The notes: a model not told the origin generated them from the sequence alone. A stretch of DNA of 64,000 bases from Weeksella massiliensis (GCA_000751595.1 CCMH01000003.1:124001-188000), one strand, 5' to 3'. Counted from the first letter of the stretch, positions 38,886 to 47,141 are shown. A program made the numbers and translations.

Positions 38886-38916
38886 CAAATATACCAAGAG
38901 TTTTGATACTTGCAAA
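38886..38916 (-). promoter_or_regulatory. rpsT distal promoter
   Basis: TTTG (38916-38913), 19 nt, then TATATTTG (38893-38886) on the minus strand. This is a perfect match. It would give a leader of about 155 nt before rpsT that includes a small GATGA...TCATC hairpin. Confidence 0.7.
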
Positions 38917-39061
38917 TTTTATAGCAATAAAAAATGTTAAAGTTTTTTGTTAAAAAAAGTTAAAGTAGTTAAAGTAATGTCAAACACATAGAAGTATAGA
39001 GGCAGTTTACAACCGGAAAACTATTTTTGTTCAGCTTTAAAAGTTAAGAAAACGATTAATT

Positions 39062-39694
39062 ATGAATTATAAGATATTTGGAATCTTTAGTATCCTTGCT
39101 ACATTATTATTTACTTCGTGTACCACAAGTAATGTCGCAACCAATAACAGTCCATTATTATCGAATAGAAGTTTTGCTCCAGAATCGAAATTCTTTACCC
39201 CGCAAAACAAATTAATCAATAAACGTGCCATTAACGTTTCTCCAATCGAAATAAAACCAGAAGCCCAAAGCTTAGCAATCCTTAACACGATTATAGAAGA
39301 AACAAGCCACGTTTTTTCTGACTTACTCTTGCAAGAAGCAGAAACCTATTTAGGCACACCTTACCGCTATGGAGGTACTACTCGCCGCGGAATCGACTGT
39401 TCTGCTTTTGTACGTAATGTTTTCTCAACTTTAGATAAAGAACTTCCGCGTGTTTCGGCAGATCAAGCCAAACAAGGTGAACGCATCGCAACAGAAAACC
39501 TAAAAGAAGGTGACTTAGTTTTCTTTGCAACCAAAGGAAGGGGACGCGTAACCCATGTAGGAATTGTTCATGGAAGAGATGAAAATGGAGTTCTGCAATT
39601 CATTCATTCTTCAACCTCGAGAGGCGTAATCATTACTCCAATTACTGACAGCTACTGGGGTAAAAGATATTTATACGGAAAACGTGTTTTATAA
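39062..39694 (+). CDS. NlpC/P60 (C40) cell-wall hydrolase lipoprotein
   Basis: A 210-residue peptidoglycan endopeptidase. The lipobox is LLFTSC, with Cys20 as the lipid site. A linker of about 65 residues leads to the NlpC/P60 domain: Cys113 in GIDCSAF, His165 in RVTHVGIVH and His182 in FIHSS form the likely triad. YLGTPYRYGG is the standard entry motif. It would cut stem-peptide gamma-D-Glu-DAP bonds in the periplasm. A TATTTTTG box at 39022-39029 may be its -7 element. Confidence 0.93.
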   Translation: MNYKIFGIFSILATLLFTSCTTSNVATNNSPLLSNRSFAPESKFFTPQNKLINKRAINVSPIEIKPEAQSLAILNTIIEETSHVFSDLLLQEAETYLGTPYRYGGTTRRGIDCSAFVRNVFSTLDKELPRVSADQAKQGERIATENLKEGDLVFFATKGRGRVTHVGIVHGRDENGVLQFIHSSTSRGVIITPITDSYWGKRYLYGKRVL

Positions 39695-39724
39695 TTTGAT
39701 CATTAATCGTAACAAATAACATAC

Positions 39725-39760
39725 AAAAAAGCTGCTTCAGAAATGAAGCAGCTTTTTTTA
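39725..39760. terminator. Bidirectional terminator
   Basis: AAAAGCTGCTTC and GAAGCAGCTTTT form a 12-bp stem with a short loop and A/T flanks. It separates the NlpC/P60 gene and the converging TonB receptor gene. Confidence 0.92.
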
Positions 39761-39792
39761 TGAGAAGAATTTTTTTTTAAATAAGCTTTTTG

Positions 39793-41940
39793 TTAGAATC
39801 GGACTTTCATCCCACCCATAACATTGATTCCGGCTTGTGGAAAATAATACGCTTCGCCGTAATAAAATCCGTACGATTCGTATTCTTTATCGAACAAGTT
39901 ATTGATCAAGAATGTAAAATCTATTGCTTGTTTACCTTTCAGTTTCAGCCCGTAACTCAACGTAAGATCCGTTAACAAATAGCTTGCTAATTGCCCATCT
40001 ACCGGCTCGGTATTCGACAGATATTGTTCACCTACGTATTTTGTATACCAATTGATTCTAAAGTTCTTGATTGGCATCACATCAAAACCAGCACCTGCAA
40101 TCCAGCTTGGCGAAAGAATGGTTTCGGTATCGCCGTAAGCTACAACAAACTCATTTCCTTGCGCGTCGTATTCGGTTGTTTTATAATCTTTGTTGATATT
40201 TTTACTCCACGTAGCATTCCCGAAAACAGAAACTCTCTCTGGAATTATAGCATATTGCGCATCCAACTCAACTCCTGCCCGATAACTTTTCCCGATATTT
40301 TTTCTCAAAGGCGTTCCCACATCGTTCACCGTCCCGGTATACACCAACTGATCTTTGTAGAGCATATAATATCCGTTGAGATTCACCGAAAGTCGCCCTG
40401 CTTTTTTATAACCTAATTCGAAATCTTGTAGATATTCTGATTTTGGTTTTTCGGTAGGATTAGCTCCATAATCGGCACGAAGAGGCTCACGGTTTGAGAT
40501 ACCGTAATAGGTATAAAAACTGTGCTGATTATTTACTTTATAATTTACCCCTACTTTTGGATTGATAAAATTGAATTGATCGTCAAACGGTCGGAAATCA
40601 TCACTATCATTCTCCCCTCCTGCATGATATTTCCCAACATAATCAATAAAACGATATTGCAAATCTCCGTAAAACTCCCAATTATTCAACCCATATAAAA
40701 CTTTGGCATAGGCTGCAACTTGAGATTTGGTTGCAAGATTATTATAGTATTTATAATCCGGTAATTGCCAATCGAAATCTTTCATCCATTTAACAAATCC
40801 GTAATGATCTCCTTTGTATTGGTTGGCAGAAACTCCCCAAAAAAGCTTGAAATCGCCTAAACGTTGATTTTCCATTTCCCAATTGAAACCATAAAAATCA
40901 TTGTTCAACCATTTCTGACGAATCAAATCGGTTCGTTTTAGTTGCGTAAGCGATTCCATTTTATACTTACTCAACTTTTCGTCTTGCTTATAATCTTCAT
41001 AATACCCTTTTCCTTTGGTATAATGCAAAGTAAGGTTCGACTTCCAATCATTTCCCATTTTTTGGGTCCACGTAAAGAAATAATGATTTTGTTGATAGTT
41101 ATCGGTTTGATTATCGTAATACCCAATAACCTTAGACCAATCTTGATTATAAATAGCTCCTGACGGATTAAATCTTCTATTTTCGTCCATCATTGCGCGC
41201 GTTACTCCTCCCCAAGCTTGATAAGTTTTTTCGTTCCCGTACATATTCTGGAAACGGAAAGAAGTGCGATCATTTACCTCGTACACCGCCGTAAAATCAT
41301 ACGACCAAAGTTTACTCGAAGCGCGATCTATATACCCGTCTGAACGCAAATGAGATGCGCGTACATCGATAGAAAATTTATCGTTGAGAATTTTCCCTGT
41401 CCCACCTTGTACGGTGTATTTTTGCGAATTGAAACTACCATAAGAACCAGCTAATTCTAGAAATGGATCTCGAGAAGGTGCTTGCGTTTCAATGTTGACA
41501 CTCGCCCCAAAAGCAGCCATTCCATTGGTAGAAGAACCTACTCCGCGCTGAATATAAATTGCATTGGTAGACGAAGCCAAGTCGGGCATGTTTACCCAAA
41601 AAACACCTTGTGATTCTGCGTTGTTCAACGGCACACCATTGAGTGTAACATTTACAGAACTCTCTCCCAGCCCACGAATCCGAATGGTAGAATACCCCAT
41701 TCCGTTTCCGGTATCAGAAGATGTAAGAACCGATGTACCACGATTGAGCAAGGTAGGAATATCTTGTCCCAAGTTACGTTCGTTCAGTGTTTTTTTGTTG
41801 TACTTTTCTACCGAAATTGGTAGTTGTTCTAGAATCGTTAAACCTTCTAATTCGATGCTCTCTGCTCGAATACTGTCTTGCTCTTGCGCCATAAGCCACT
41901 GAGCACTAATCATTGATAAAAGAAAAATTGACCTTTTCAT
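39793..41940 (-). CDS. TonB-dependent outer-membrane receptor under TPP riboswitch control (predicted thiamine uptake)
   Basis: A 715-residue beta-barrel receptor. The signal peptide is MKRSIFLLSMISAQWLMAQ. The plug domain spans about 40-165 (STIRIRGLGESSVNVTLNGV, PLNNAESQGVFWVNMPDL, YIQRGVGSSTNGMAAFGASV). The barrel ends in GGMKVRF, with the C-terminal Phe used by the BAM complex. No carboxypeptidase-like N-terminal extension is seen, so it is not SusC-type. The 5' leader carries a TPP riboswitch. TPP-regulated receptors of this kind (called OMR1 in comparative work) are predicted thiamine importers of Bacteroidota. The name rests on that regulation, not on a binding motif. Confidence 0.9.
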   Translation of the reverse strand: MKRSIFLLSMISAQWLMAQEQDSIRAESIELEGLTILEQLPISVEKYNKKTLNERNLGQDIPTLLNRGTSVLTSSDTGNGMGYSTIRIRGLGESSVNVTLNGVPLNNAESQGVFWVNMPDLASSTNAIYIQRGVGSSTNGMAAFGASVNIETQAPSRDPFLELAGSYGSFNSQKYTVQGGTGKILNDKFSIDVRASHLRSDGYIDRASSKLWSYDFTAVYEVNDRTSFRFQNMYGNEKTYQAWGGVTRAMMDENRRFNPSGAIYNQDWSKVIGYYDNQTDNYQQNHYFFTWTQKMGNDWKSNLTLHYTKGKGYYEDYKQDEKLSKYKMESLTQLKRTDLIRQKWLNNDFYGFNWEMENQRLGDFKLFWGVSANQYKGDHYGFVKWMKDFDWQLPDYKYYNNLATKSQVAAYAKVLYGLNNWEFYGDLQYRFIDYVGKYHAGGENDSDDFRPFDDQFNFINPKVGVNYKVNNQHSFYTYYGISNREPLRADYGANPTEKPKSEYLQDFELGYKKAGRLSVNLNGYYMLYKDQLVYTGTVNDVGTPLRKNIGKSYRAGVELDAQYAIIPERVSVFGNATWSKNINKDYKTTEYDAQGNEFVVAYGDTETILSPSWIAGAGFDVMPIKNFRINWYTKYVGEQYLSNTEPVDGQLASYLLTDLTLSYGLKLKGKQAIDFTFLINNLFDKEYESYGFYYGEAYYFPQAGINVMGGMKVRF

Positions 41941-41954
41941 AAAAAAATTATTTT

Positions 41955-42003
41955 ATGAAAGGGACACAAAGAACCGTGATAATTTTTGGTTCTAGGTGAA
42001 GAA
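41955..42003 (-). promoter_or_regulatory. Probable expression platform of the TPP riboswitch
   Basis: Between the aptamer and the start codon, AGAACC and GGTTCT (41970-41993) can form a hairpin. CCCTTTC close to the start codon can pair with GAAAGGG at the 5' edge of the aptamer. No long T-run follows, so control of translation initiation is more likely than termination. The folding is inferred by eye. Confidence 0.45.
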
Positions 42004-42079
42004 AACCGTCTCCCTTAGCAGCATTATCTGCTCAGGTTCTATGGGTATAATCTCAGCCTTTACAAGCACCCCTTTCTAT
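42003..42079 (-). promoter_or_regulatory. TPP riboswitch (THI element)
   Basis: Read on the minus strand the conserved blocks appear in order: GGGGTGC, GGCTGAGATTATACCC, AGAACCTGA, then CAGATAATGCTG and AAGGGA. These are the thi-box core positions that bind thiamine diphosphate. The element lies about 60 nt before the TonB receptor start. High TPP should switch the receptor off. Confidence 0.93.
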
Positions 42080-42085
42080 GAGCGG

Positions 42086-42093
42086 CAAAGATA
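42086..42093 (-). promoter_or_regulatory. -7 box in front of the TPP riboswitch
   Basis: TATCTTTG on the minus strand matches TAnnTTTG and lies just upstream of the aptamer, where the leader should begin. I see no good -33 TTTG. Confidence 0.5.
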
Positions 42094-42124
42094 ACAATTT
42101 TTTCTTTAGAATTTATAAGCCTTT

Positions 42125-43747
42125 CTAATTCGGGTCGGATTCTGATTCGTTTACTGTAAGATGCTGAATACTAACGGTTGCTAATTCTTTTGAAGGAAAT
42201 AGTTTTAACAATTTATAATCTGCTTCTAATCCTACCTCATCACAAATTTTCTTGAAAACATCATATTCTACAATGTATTGATCAGAAAATCCATGCGTTG
42301 CATCATAAGCTGTAGCAGGTGTTTTACCTATATTTTCGGCAACTATTTTCGGTGAAAGTCCATGCAATTCTATCAATAATAAACCATATCTATCGAGGTA
42401 AGGCTTCCAATTCTCGAGGTGTTTTTGGAGATTATCTTCCACTGCATTGTTCGAAATTCTTTTACCTCTATACGCAAAAGCTCCGGTTGAAGTACTAATG
42501 CGATTGCTTGGTTTTTCTACACCAGACCAAATTCTATTATGATCGAGAAAACTTCTCATATTCAACAAATCTGATAAGTGAATGCCGTAATCATGTTGTA
42601 AATCGTGCGCTAAAGTTTCTGGATCGGAGATATCACCCCAAATTACTTTTGCCCAAATATCATTTTTGATAAGATTTGCTCGTGTTACCCGCAATGCAGC
42701 TTCGTTATAATCTGCTCCGACCAAAAAAAGTGGATGTTCGTCGAGATATTTTCCGCGCAAAGTTTGTCGCTCAATTACCTCATACAAATGCTGCAACAAA
42801 GCTCCGTTCCCGCTTCCCATATCGAGAATTCCTTTTGGTTGTTGATCCAGCGGACGATTGAAAATATCAATAATAAACTCATCAATTACCTTGAAATAAG
42901 TAGTGTGCGCTCCTCCACTTCCCCACACATTCATTTCTCGATGAACATGTTTTTCATCTTGTCCATCTTCTATTTCTCTAATTTTTTTAGCAACTCCAAA
43001 AAGCAATTCGTTGAGTTGTGCAAAAAGAGGTAAATAAGAAACCGTTACACCGTAGGCCGTTGCACGACGCGCAAAGAACAAACCGACTTGGGTAAACTGA
43101 AAATTATTTCCTTTTTTATCAAACCATCCTAACTGAGCTAGAGCCGTGAGGACTTTCTCGAAATGACGAGGATTTTTGTGGTATTCGTCTGCACTAAAAG
43201 AAGCTTCCATAAAGTATTTATGAAACATTCCACTCATTCCTAACCGAACAGCCAAAGGCGCAATGAGCGCTCCTTCGATATGTTTACAGATTTGATGATG
43301 AAGTTTTTTATTTTCTAAATCGTCTTGATTGGTAGGTATTAAATATTTTTGATATTTAGTAAAAAGTTGCATCCATAAAGTGCAAAACTCTTCATTGGTT
43401 TCTATACTATTGCACACCACTTGGTTGGACAAATAAGTTGCGAGGTCTTGATAAATCTCGAAATTACGAAATGCGCGCTCGCTATATTTTGACAAAGTAA
43501 TTGTAACCTCATCGGTAGAATTATCCACTTCGTGAACCAAATAATTCTGAGAAGCCAAAACATGAAAAGCCACATTTAGATAACCTTCATTTGCCTGAAA
43601 CTCTTCTGCAACTTGTTTTAGCGACACTTTTTTGGCCGATAATAAAAAATGTAAAACTCCTTTTTTTGCTAATGCTGACACAACCGGCGCCACAACAATT
43701 CCATCGAGATGACGAAAAATGGTTTCACGTAATTCTCTTCTATCCAT
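42125..43747 (-). CDS. Class I SAM-dependent methyltransferase with duplicated N-terminal module
   Basis: A 540-residue protein. A winged-helix-like module occurs twice: residues of about 11-70 (HLDGIVVAPVVSALAKKGVL) and about 155-210 (HIEGALIAPLAVRLGMSGMF), each followed by a 'VLTALAQLGWF/VAFHVLASQNYL' helix. The SAM-binding domain begins near 305 with ILDMGSGNGALLQHL and an acidic strand end (VGADYN), then VIWGDISDPE. The C-terminal part has DRYGLLLIELHGL and a His/Asp-rich loop. The module resembles the dimerisation domain of small-molecule O-methyltransferases. The substrate is unknown. It is a single gene between the TPP-controlled receptor and PepSY-like genes. Confidence 0.8.
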   Translation of the reverse strand: MDRRELRETIFRHLDGIVVAPVVSALAKKGVLHFLLSAKKVSLKQVAEEFQANEGYLNVAFHVLASQNYLVHEVDNSTDEVTITLSKYSERAFRNFEIYQDLATYLSNQVVCNSIETNEEFCTLWMQLFTKYQKYLIPTNQDDLENKKLHHQICKHIEGALIAPLAVRLGMSGMFHKYFMEASFSADEYHKNPRHFEKVLTALAQLGWFDKKGNNFQFTQVGLFFARRATAYGVTVSYLPLFAQLNELLFGVAKKIREIEDGQDEKHVHREMNVWGSGGAHTTYFKVIDEFIIDIFNRPLDQQPKGILDMGSGNGALLQHLYEVIERQTLRGKYLDEHPLFLVGADYNEAALRVTRANLIKNDIWAKVIWGDISDPETLAHDLQHDYGIHLSDLLNMRSFLDHNRIWSGVEKPSNRISTSTGAFAYRGKRISNNAVEDNLQKHLENWKPYLDRYGLLLIELHGLSPKIVAENIGKTPATAYDATHGFSDQYIVEYDVFKKICDEVGLEADYKLLKLFPSKELATVSIQHLTVNESESDPN

Positions 43748-43760
43748 ACCTTAAAAATAC

Positions 43761-43790
43761 AAAAAAAACCGACATCAAAAGCCGGTTTTC
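43761..43790 (-). terminator. Terminator after the PepSY-like pair
   Basis: On the minus strand AAAACCGGC and GTCGGTTTT form a stem with one mismatch, then a T-run. Confidence 0.7.
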
Positions 43791-43825
43791 ATTTAAACTA
43801 TTTTTATACTAAAATTTAACAAAGT

Positions 43826-44260
43826 TTATTTATCGATGCGTAAGAAAGCTCCTTGATGATTAAACTTTAACTCTAATCCGTTTGTTAATTTTACCTCGTA
43901 TCCTTTTCTTTCTTTTTCTACTTTATAAATCTGCGCATTAGGATACTGCGTATTTACATACGATACGATATTCTGATTGATAAATTCTGTCGGGATAGCA
44001 GTTCCTTTTCCATCGACTTCTTTCCAATTTCCATTTCTATCAAATTCAACTTTCACACCATTATCCAAATAAACTTCATATTCATCCACTACATTCCGTT
44101 TGGTATCTACTTTGGTATTGGTAACGGTATTATTGCTAAAATTTGTGTTCAAAAAACCTTGTGAAGTTTGAGGTAATTGAACTGTTTTTACACTTGTTTG
44201 CGCAAAGGCTAAACTTCCAATTGCTAAAAAACCTCCTACTAAAATTGTTTTAATTTTCAT
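43826..44260 (-). CDS. Exported PepSY-like (DUF2874) protein
   Basis: A 144-residue periplasmic protein with a signal peptide (TILVGGFLAIGSLAFAQ). It has the DUF2874 repeat pattern twice: YEVYLDNGVKVEFDRNGNWKEVDG and YEVKLTNGLELKFNHQGAFLRID, joined by IPTEFINQNIVSYVNTQYPN (segments quoted separately). The family is compared with the beta-lactamase-inhibitor fold and has no fixed biochemical role. It follows a related lipoprotein gene by 37 nt and probably arose by duplication. Confidence 0.85.
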   Translation of the reverse strand: MKIKTILVGGFLAIGSLAFAQTSVKTVQLPQTSQGFLNTNFSNNTVTNTKVDTKRNVVDEYEVYLDNGVKVEFDRNGNWKEVDGKGTAIPTEFINQNIVSYVNTQYPNAQIYKVEKERKGYEVKLTNGLELKFNHQGAFLRIDK

Positions 44261-44297
44261 TGTATTGATTTTTTATTTGATTAATATATTAAGTTGA

Positions 44298-44816
44298 TTA
44301 TTTTGATTTGCTAACAAAGTTTCCGTTTTGGTCGAACTTCAGTTCTACGTCGTTCGGATGCAAATCTACTTCAAAACCTTGCGGTTTTTTCTCCACCTTT
44401 TCTACTCCATCTGTCGGATAATTATTTTTGACATAATCCGTCAGAGCAGCAGGTAAAAAAGTTAAATTTTCGATTGCCTGTTTCTCTTTACTCACTTCTT
44501 TCCAATTTCCTTCTTGATCAAAATCGAGTTTTGTACCATCGGCTAATTGTACTTTATATTCATCTCCTTCTAAAGTATTTTTCTCATGAAGTGCAGTTTG
44601 AATTTTTGCATTTGCAAAATTCTGAGTTACAAAACTTTTTACATTTTCAGGCAGTTCTGCTTCAGTCAGTAATTGTTCGTTGTTATCAACGGTTTCGGTT
44701 TTCACCGTTCCGTTCTCTTCAATTTCTTGATACGTTTCTTTCTTATTATCTGTATTGTTACACGATTGCAATCCGATCAAAGAGACAATCGCAAGGCTAT
44801 AGGCTAATTTTTTCAT
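44298..44816 (-). CDS. PepSY-like (DUF2874) lipoprotein
   Basis: A 172-residue lipoprotein from the ATG at 44816 (MKKLAYSLAIVSLIGLQSC, Cys19 lipidated); a frame from a weaker upstream start also exists. The body has two DUF2874 units: DEYKVQLADGTKLDFDQEGN and FEVDLHPNDVELKFDQNGNF. The same architecture as the downstream gene indicates tandem duplication with one copy lipidated and one soluble. Confidence 0.83.
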   Translation of the reverse strand: MKKLAYSLAIVSLIGLQSCNNTDNKKETYQEIEENGTVKTETVDNNEQLLTEAELPENVKSFVTQNFANAKIQTALHEKNTLEGDEYKVQLADGTKLDFDQEGNWKEVSKEKQAIENLTFLPAALTDYVKNNYPTDGVEKVEKKPQGFEVDLHPNDVELKFDQNGNFVSKSK

Positions 44817-44875
44817 TTTTCTAAGTTTTATATTATTGTATTTTAATATAAAAATTGCAATCATCATACCAAAAA

Positions 44876-45592
44876 CTAAAAGTTAATTTTGATGTTGTAC
44901 TTCTCATAAAACGCTTTGATATGCGCAACGGCTTCTTCTGCCGTATCGACCAAACGATACAATTCTAAATCTTTTTCGGCAATGTATCCTTCTTCGAGCA
45001 TGGTATTTTTGAGCCATTCGAACAATCCATTCCAATATTTTTTTCCTACCAAAACAATTGGGAATCTTCCCGATTTTTGAGTTTGAACCAAGGTAAGCGC
45101 TTCGAACAATTCGTCCAAAGTCCCGAAACCGCCAGGCATCACAATAAACCCTTGAGAATATTTTACAAACATTACTTTTCTCACGAAGAAATAATTGAAG
45201 TTTATCGCGTAACGGTAATCGATATAATCGTTGAGTTTAGCCTCGAAAGGCAAACTAATTCCTAATCCTACCGAAGCTCCACCTCCTCTTTGCGCCCCTT
45301 TGTTTGCAGCCTCCATAATTGCTGGCCCACCGCCGGTAATCACCCCGAAACCAATTTGCGTAAGTCGGTAGGCAATATCTTCTGCCATGGTATAATAAGT
45401 ATGATCGGGCTTGGTTCGTGCAGATCCAAAAATCGAAACGCACGGACCGATTCTTGACATGGTTTCGTAGCCATCGACAAATTCACTCATTATTTTGAAG
45501 AGTGCCCAAGAGTCATTGATTCTTATTTCGTTCCAATCTTTTGGTCGGAAAGGTGATTGTATTCTATCGTTTTCTTTTTCTTTATCTGTCAT
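44876..45592 (-). CDS. LOG-family nucleotide phosphoribohydrolase
   Basis: A 238-residue Rossmann-fold protein (TIGR00730/LOG) starting at MTDKEKENDRIQ. VSIFGSARTKPDHTYYTMAE opens the domain, GVITGGGPAIMEAANKGA binds the phosphate, and MPGGFGTLDELFEALTLVQT contains the PGGxGTxxE motif of active-site residues. LOG enzymes release bases from nucleoside 5'-monophosphates. The cytokinin role known in plants need not apply here. It is 59 nt upstream of the PepSY-like lipoprotein gene. Confidence 0.88.
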   Translation of the reverse strand: MTDKEKENDRIQSPFRPKDWNEIRINDSWALFKIMSEFVDGYETMSRIGPCVSIFGSARTKPDHTYYTMAEDIAYRLTQIGFGVITGGGPAIMEAANKGAQRGGGASVGLGISLPFEAKLNDYIDYRYAINFNYFFVRKVMFVKYSQGFIVMPGGFGTLDELFEALTLVQTQKSGRFPIVLVGKKYWNGLFEWLKNTMLEEGYIAEKDLELYRLVDTAEEAVAHIKAFYEKYNIKINF

Positions 45593-45624
45593 ATAGTGAT
45601 GTTTTTTTAGTAAATAAATTTCAT

Positions 45625-45653
45625 AAAAAAACCGTAACAAATTTGCTACGGTT
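45625..45653 (-). terminator. Terminator after the BI-1 gene
   Basis: AACCGTA(A) and TACGGTT form an 8-bp stem with a T-run on the minus strand. Confidence 0.75.
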
Positions 45654-45674
45654 CTATACTATTTTTAGTTTTCG

Positions 45675-46376
45675 TTAATCTCTACTCATAAAAATTCTAA
45701 GGATATACCAGAACAAAAGCATTAATGAAGCAAAGAGCGATAAAGCTGCAGCGACATATTGTTGTGTTCCGAATTCGTGTTTCAGTTGATGTGTATTGTA
45801 CAAAATTGCTCCACCGGCTAAGGCACACATGGCAACCGAGAACCACAATCCTAAATCGAACCCGAATATCATACCAGCAATAATCAATCCAATTGCAAGA
45901 AAGAATCCGATTGTTAGGGCACCTCTCAAGACAGAGAAGTCTGTTTTGGTAAGAAATACGATTGCCGAAAGCCCGACAAATAATCCTCCAGTTACGACAG
46001 CAGCTTGTTTGATGACATATTCACCACCGTAAGCTAATGCAATATATAGTAAGGGAACAAAAATAAGTGCCTCTGCTACAATATATAAGAAATACCCCAA
46101 ATATTGTTGCGACTTCGAAACCGAATTATAAGCCATTTTTTGTGCAACCCATGTAATTCCCATAAAGCCTCCTAACAAAACTAACCAAAGGTAACCTTGG
46201 GTAAGGCTCAACATAAAATTAACCAAAGGTTCTGAGCGCAACATAAGCGATTCTACGATCACAAATACCAATACGCCACCAGCAACATGTCCGTAAGTAT
46301 TTTTGTAGAAGGTCGATCGATCGGCCTGACTCGCCTGAGCCACTAACTGATCTTGTACTTTATATTGATTTTCCAT
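45675..46376 (-). CDS. Bax inhibitor-1/YccA family membrane protein
   Basis: A 233-residue protein with seven predicted transmembrane helices, for example GYLWLVLLGGFMGITWVAQ, ALTIGFFLAIGLIIAGMIF and AAALSLFASLMLLFWYILRI. The family pattern YNTHQLKHEFG near helix 6 is present. BI-1 homologues in bacteria are linked to calcium leak and membrane-protease control. It is in a run of same-strand genes with the PnuC-like and phosphopantetheinyl transferase genes. Confidence 0.87.
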   Translation of the reverse strand: MENQYKVQDQLVAQASQADRSTFYKNTYGHVAGGVLVFVIVESLMLRSEPLVNFMLSLTQGYLWLVLLGGFMGITWVAQKMAYNSVSKSQQYLGYFLYIVAEALIFVPLLYIALAYGGEYVIKQAAVVTGGLFVGLSAIVFLTKTDFSVLRGALTIGFFLAIGLIIAGMIFGFDLGLWFSVAMCALAGGAILYNTHQLKHEFGTQQYVAAALSLFASLMLLFWYILRIFMSRD

Positions 46377-46430
46377 AATTTTTCTTTAGATTGTTTAAAA
46401 TGATATTATTTCTCGTAAATATAAAAAATA

Positions 46431-47120
46431 TCAATTGATTTTGACATTATTTTTTTGAGTTTTCAATACGTTTATCCAATCCACTAAACCAACAATCGAG
46501 ATAACGAACAACACAATGTATTGTAAAGAGGTGATAACGGCACCTTTATAAATCATCAAAGGAATCATGATTAGGTCGCCGATAATCCAAAAAATCCAAT
46601 TGTCAATCTTGCGTTTTGCCATCATCCACATTCCTACCAAAAAAACAGCAGTTGTGGTTGCATCTATAAAATCTATTTTGGTATAATAAATTTTCAGGTG
46701 AGAAAAATACTCGCTACTGAAGTTATTTTCGATGAATGGTCTAAAATAATAAACGATTAGAATAAAGAGAAAACTCGCGATAAAAAACAAAAACGCTTTT
46801 CCGTATTCTTTCTTCGTTGCCCAACTAACTTGCAATTGTTGTTGATGAGACTCAAGATCTTTTTGCCAAAGCAACCAACCGTAAATCGCCATAGATACGT
46901 AATAAATCTGTATGATGGTTTCGCCATACAATCCCCACCGAAAGAACAAAAACATAAAAATTCCTGTAGAAATTATCGTGGTAGGATAAACTTTGATGTC
47001 TCTTTTATAGGTATAATAGACCGAAATAATTCCGAATAAAGTAGCCACAATTTCGAGGACAATTTGCCACGTTGCATGCGTGCGATAGGGTTCTACCAAA
47101 AGCTGTAAGAAATCTGTCAT
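46431..47120 (-). CDS. PnuC/PnuT-family vitamin transporter
   Basis: A 229-residue membrane transporter with seven to eight predicted helices. The family signature W.FWIIGD appears as IDNWIFWIIGDLIMIPLMIY, and helix 2 carries YYTYKRDIKVYPT. PnuC takes up nicotinamide riboside, while PnuT relatives in Bacteroidota take up thiamine. This copy lies 4.5 kb from a TPP riboswitch-regulated TonB receptor. It has no riboswitch of its own that I can see. Assignment to thiamine is a hypothesis. Confidence 0.88.
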   Translation of the reverse strand: MTDFLQLLVEPYRTHATWQIVLEIVATLFGIISVYYTYKRDIKVYPTTIISTGIFMFLFFRWGLYGETIIQIYYVSMAIYGWLLWQKDLESHQQQLQVSWATKKEYGKAFLFFIASFLFILIVYYFRPFIENNFSSEYFSHLKIYYTKIDFIDATTTAVFLVGMWMMAKRKIDNWIFWIIGDLIMIPLMIYKGAVITSLQYIVLFVISIVGLVDWINVLKTQKNNVKIN

Positions 47121-47141
47121 GATCGGATAGAAAATAAAATA

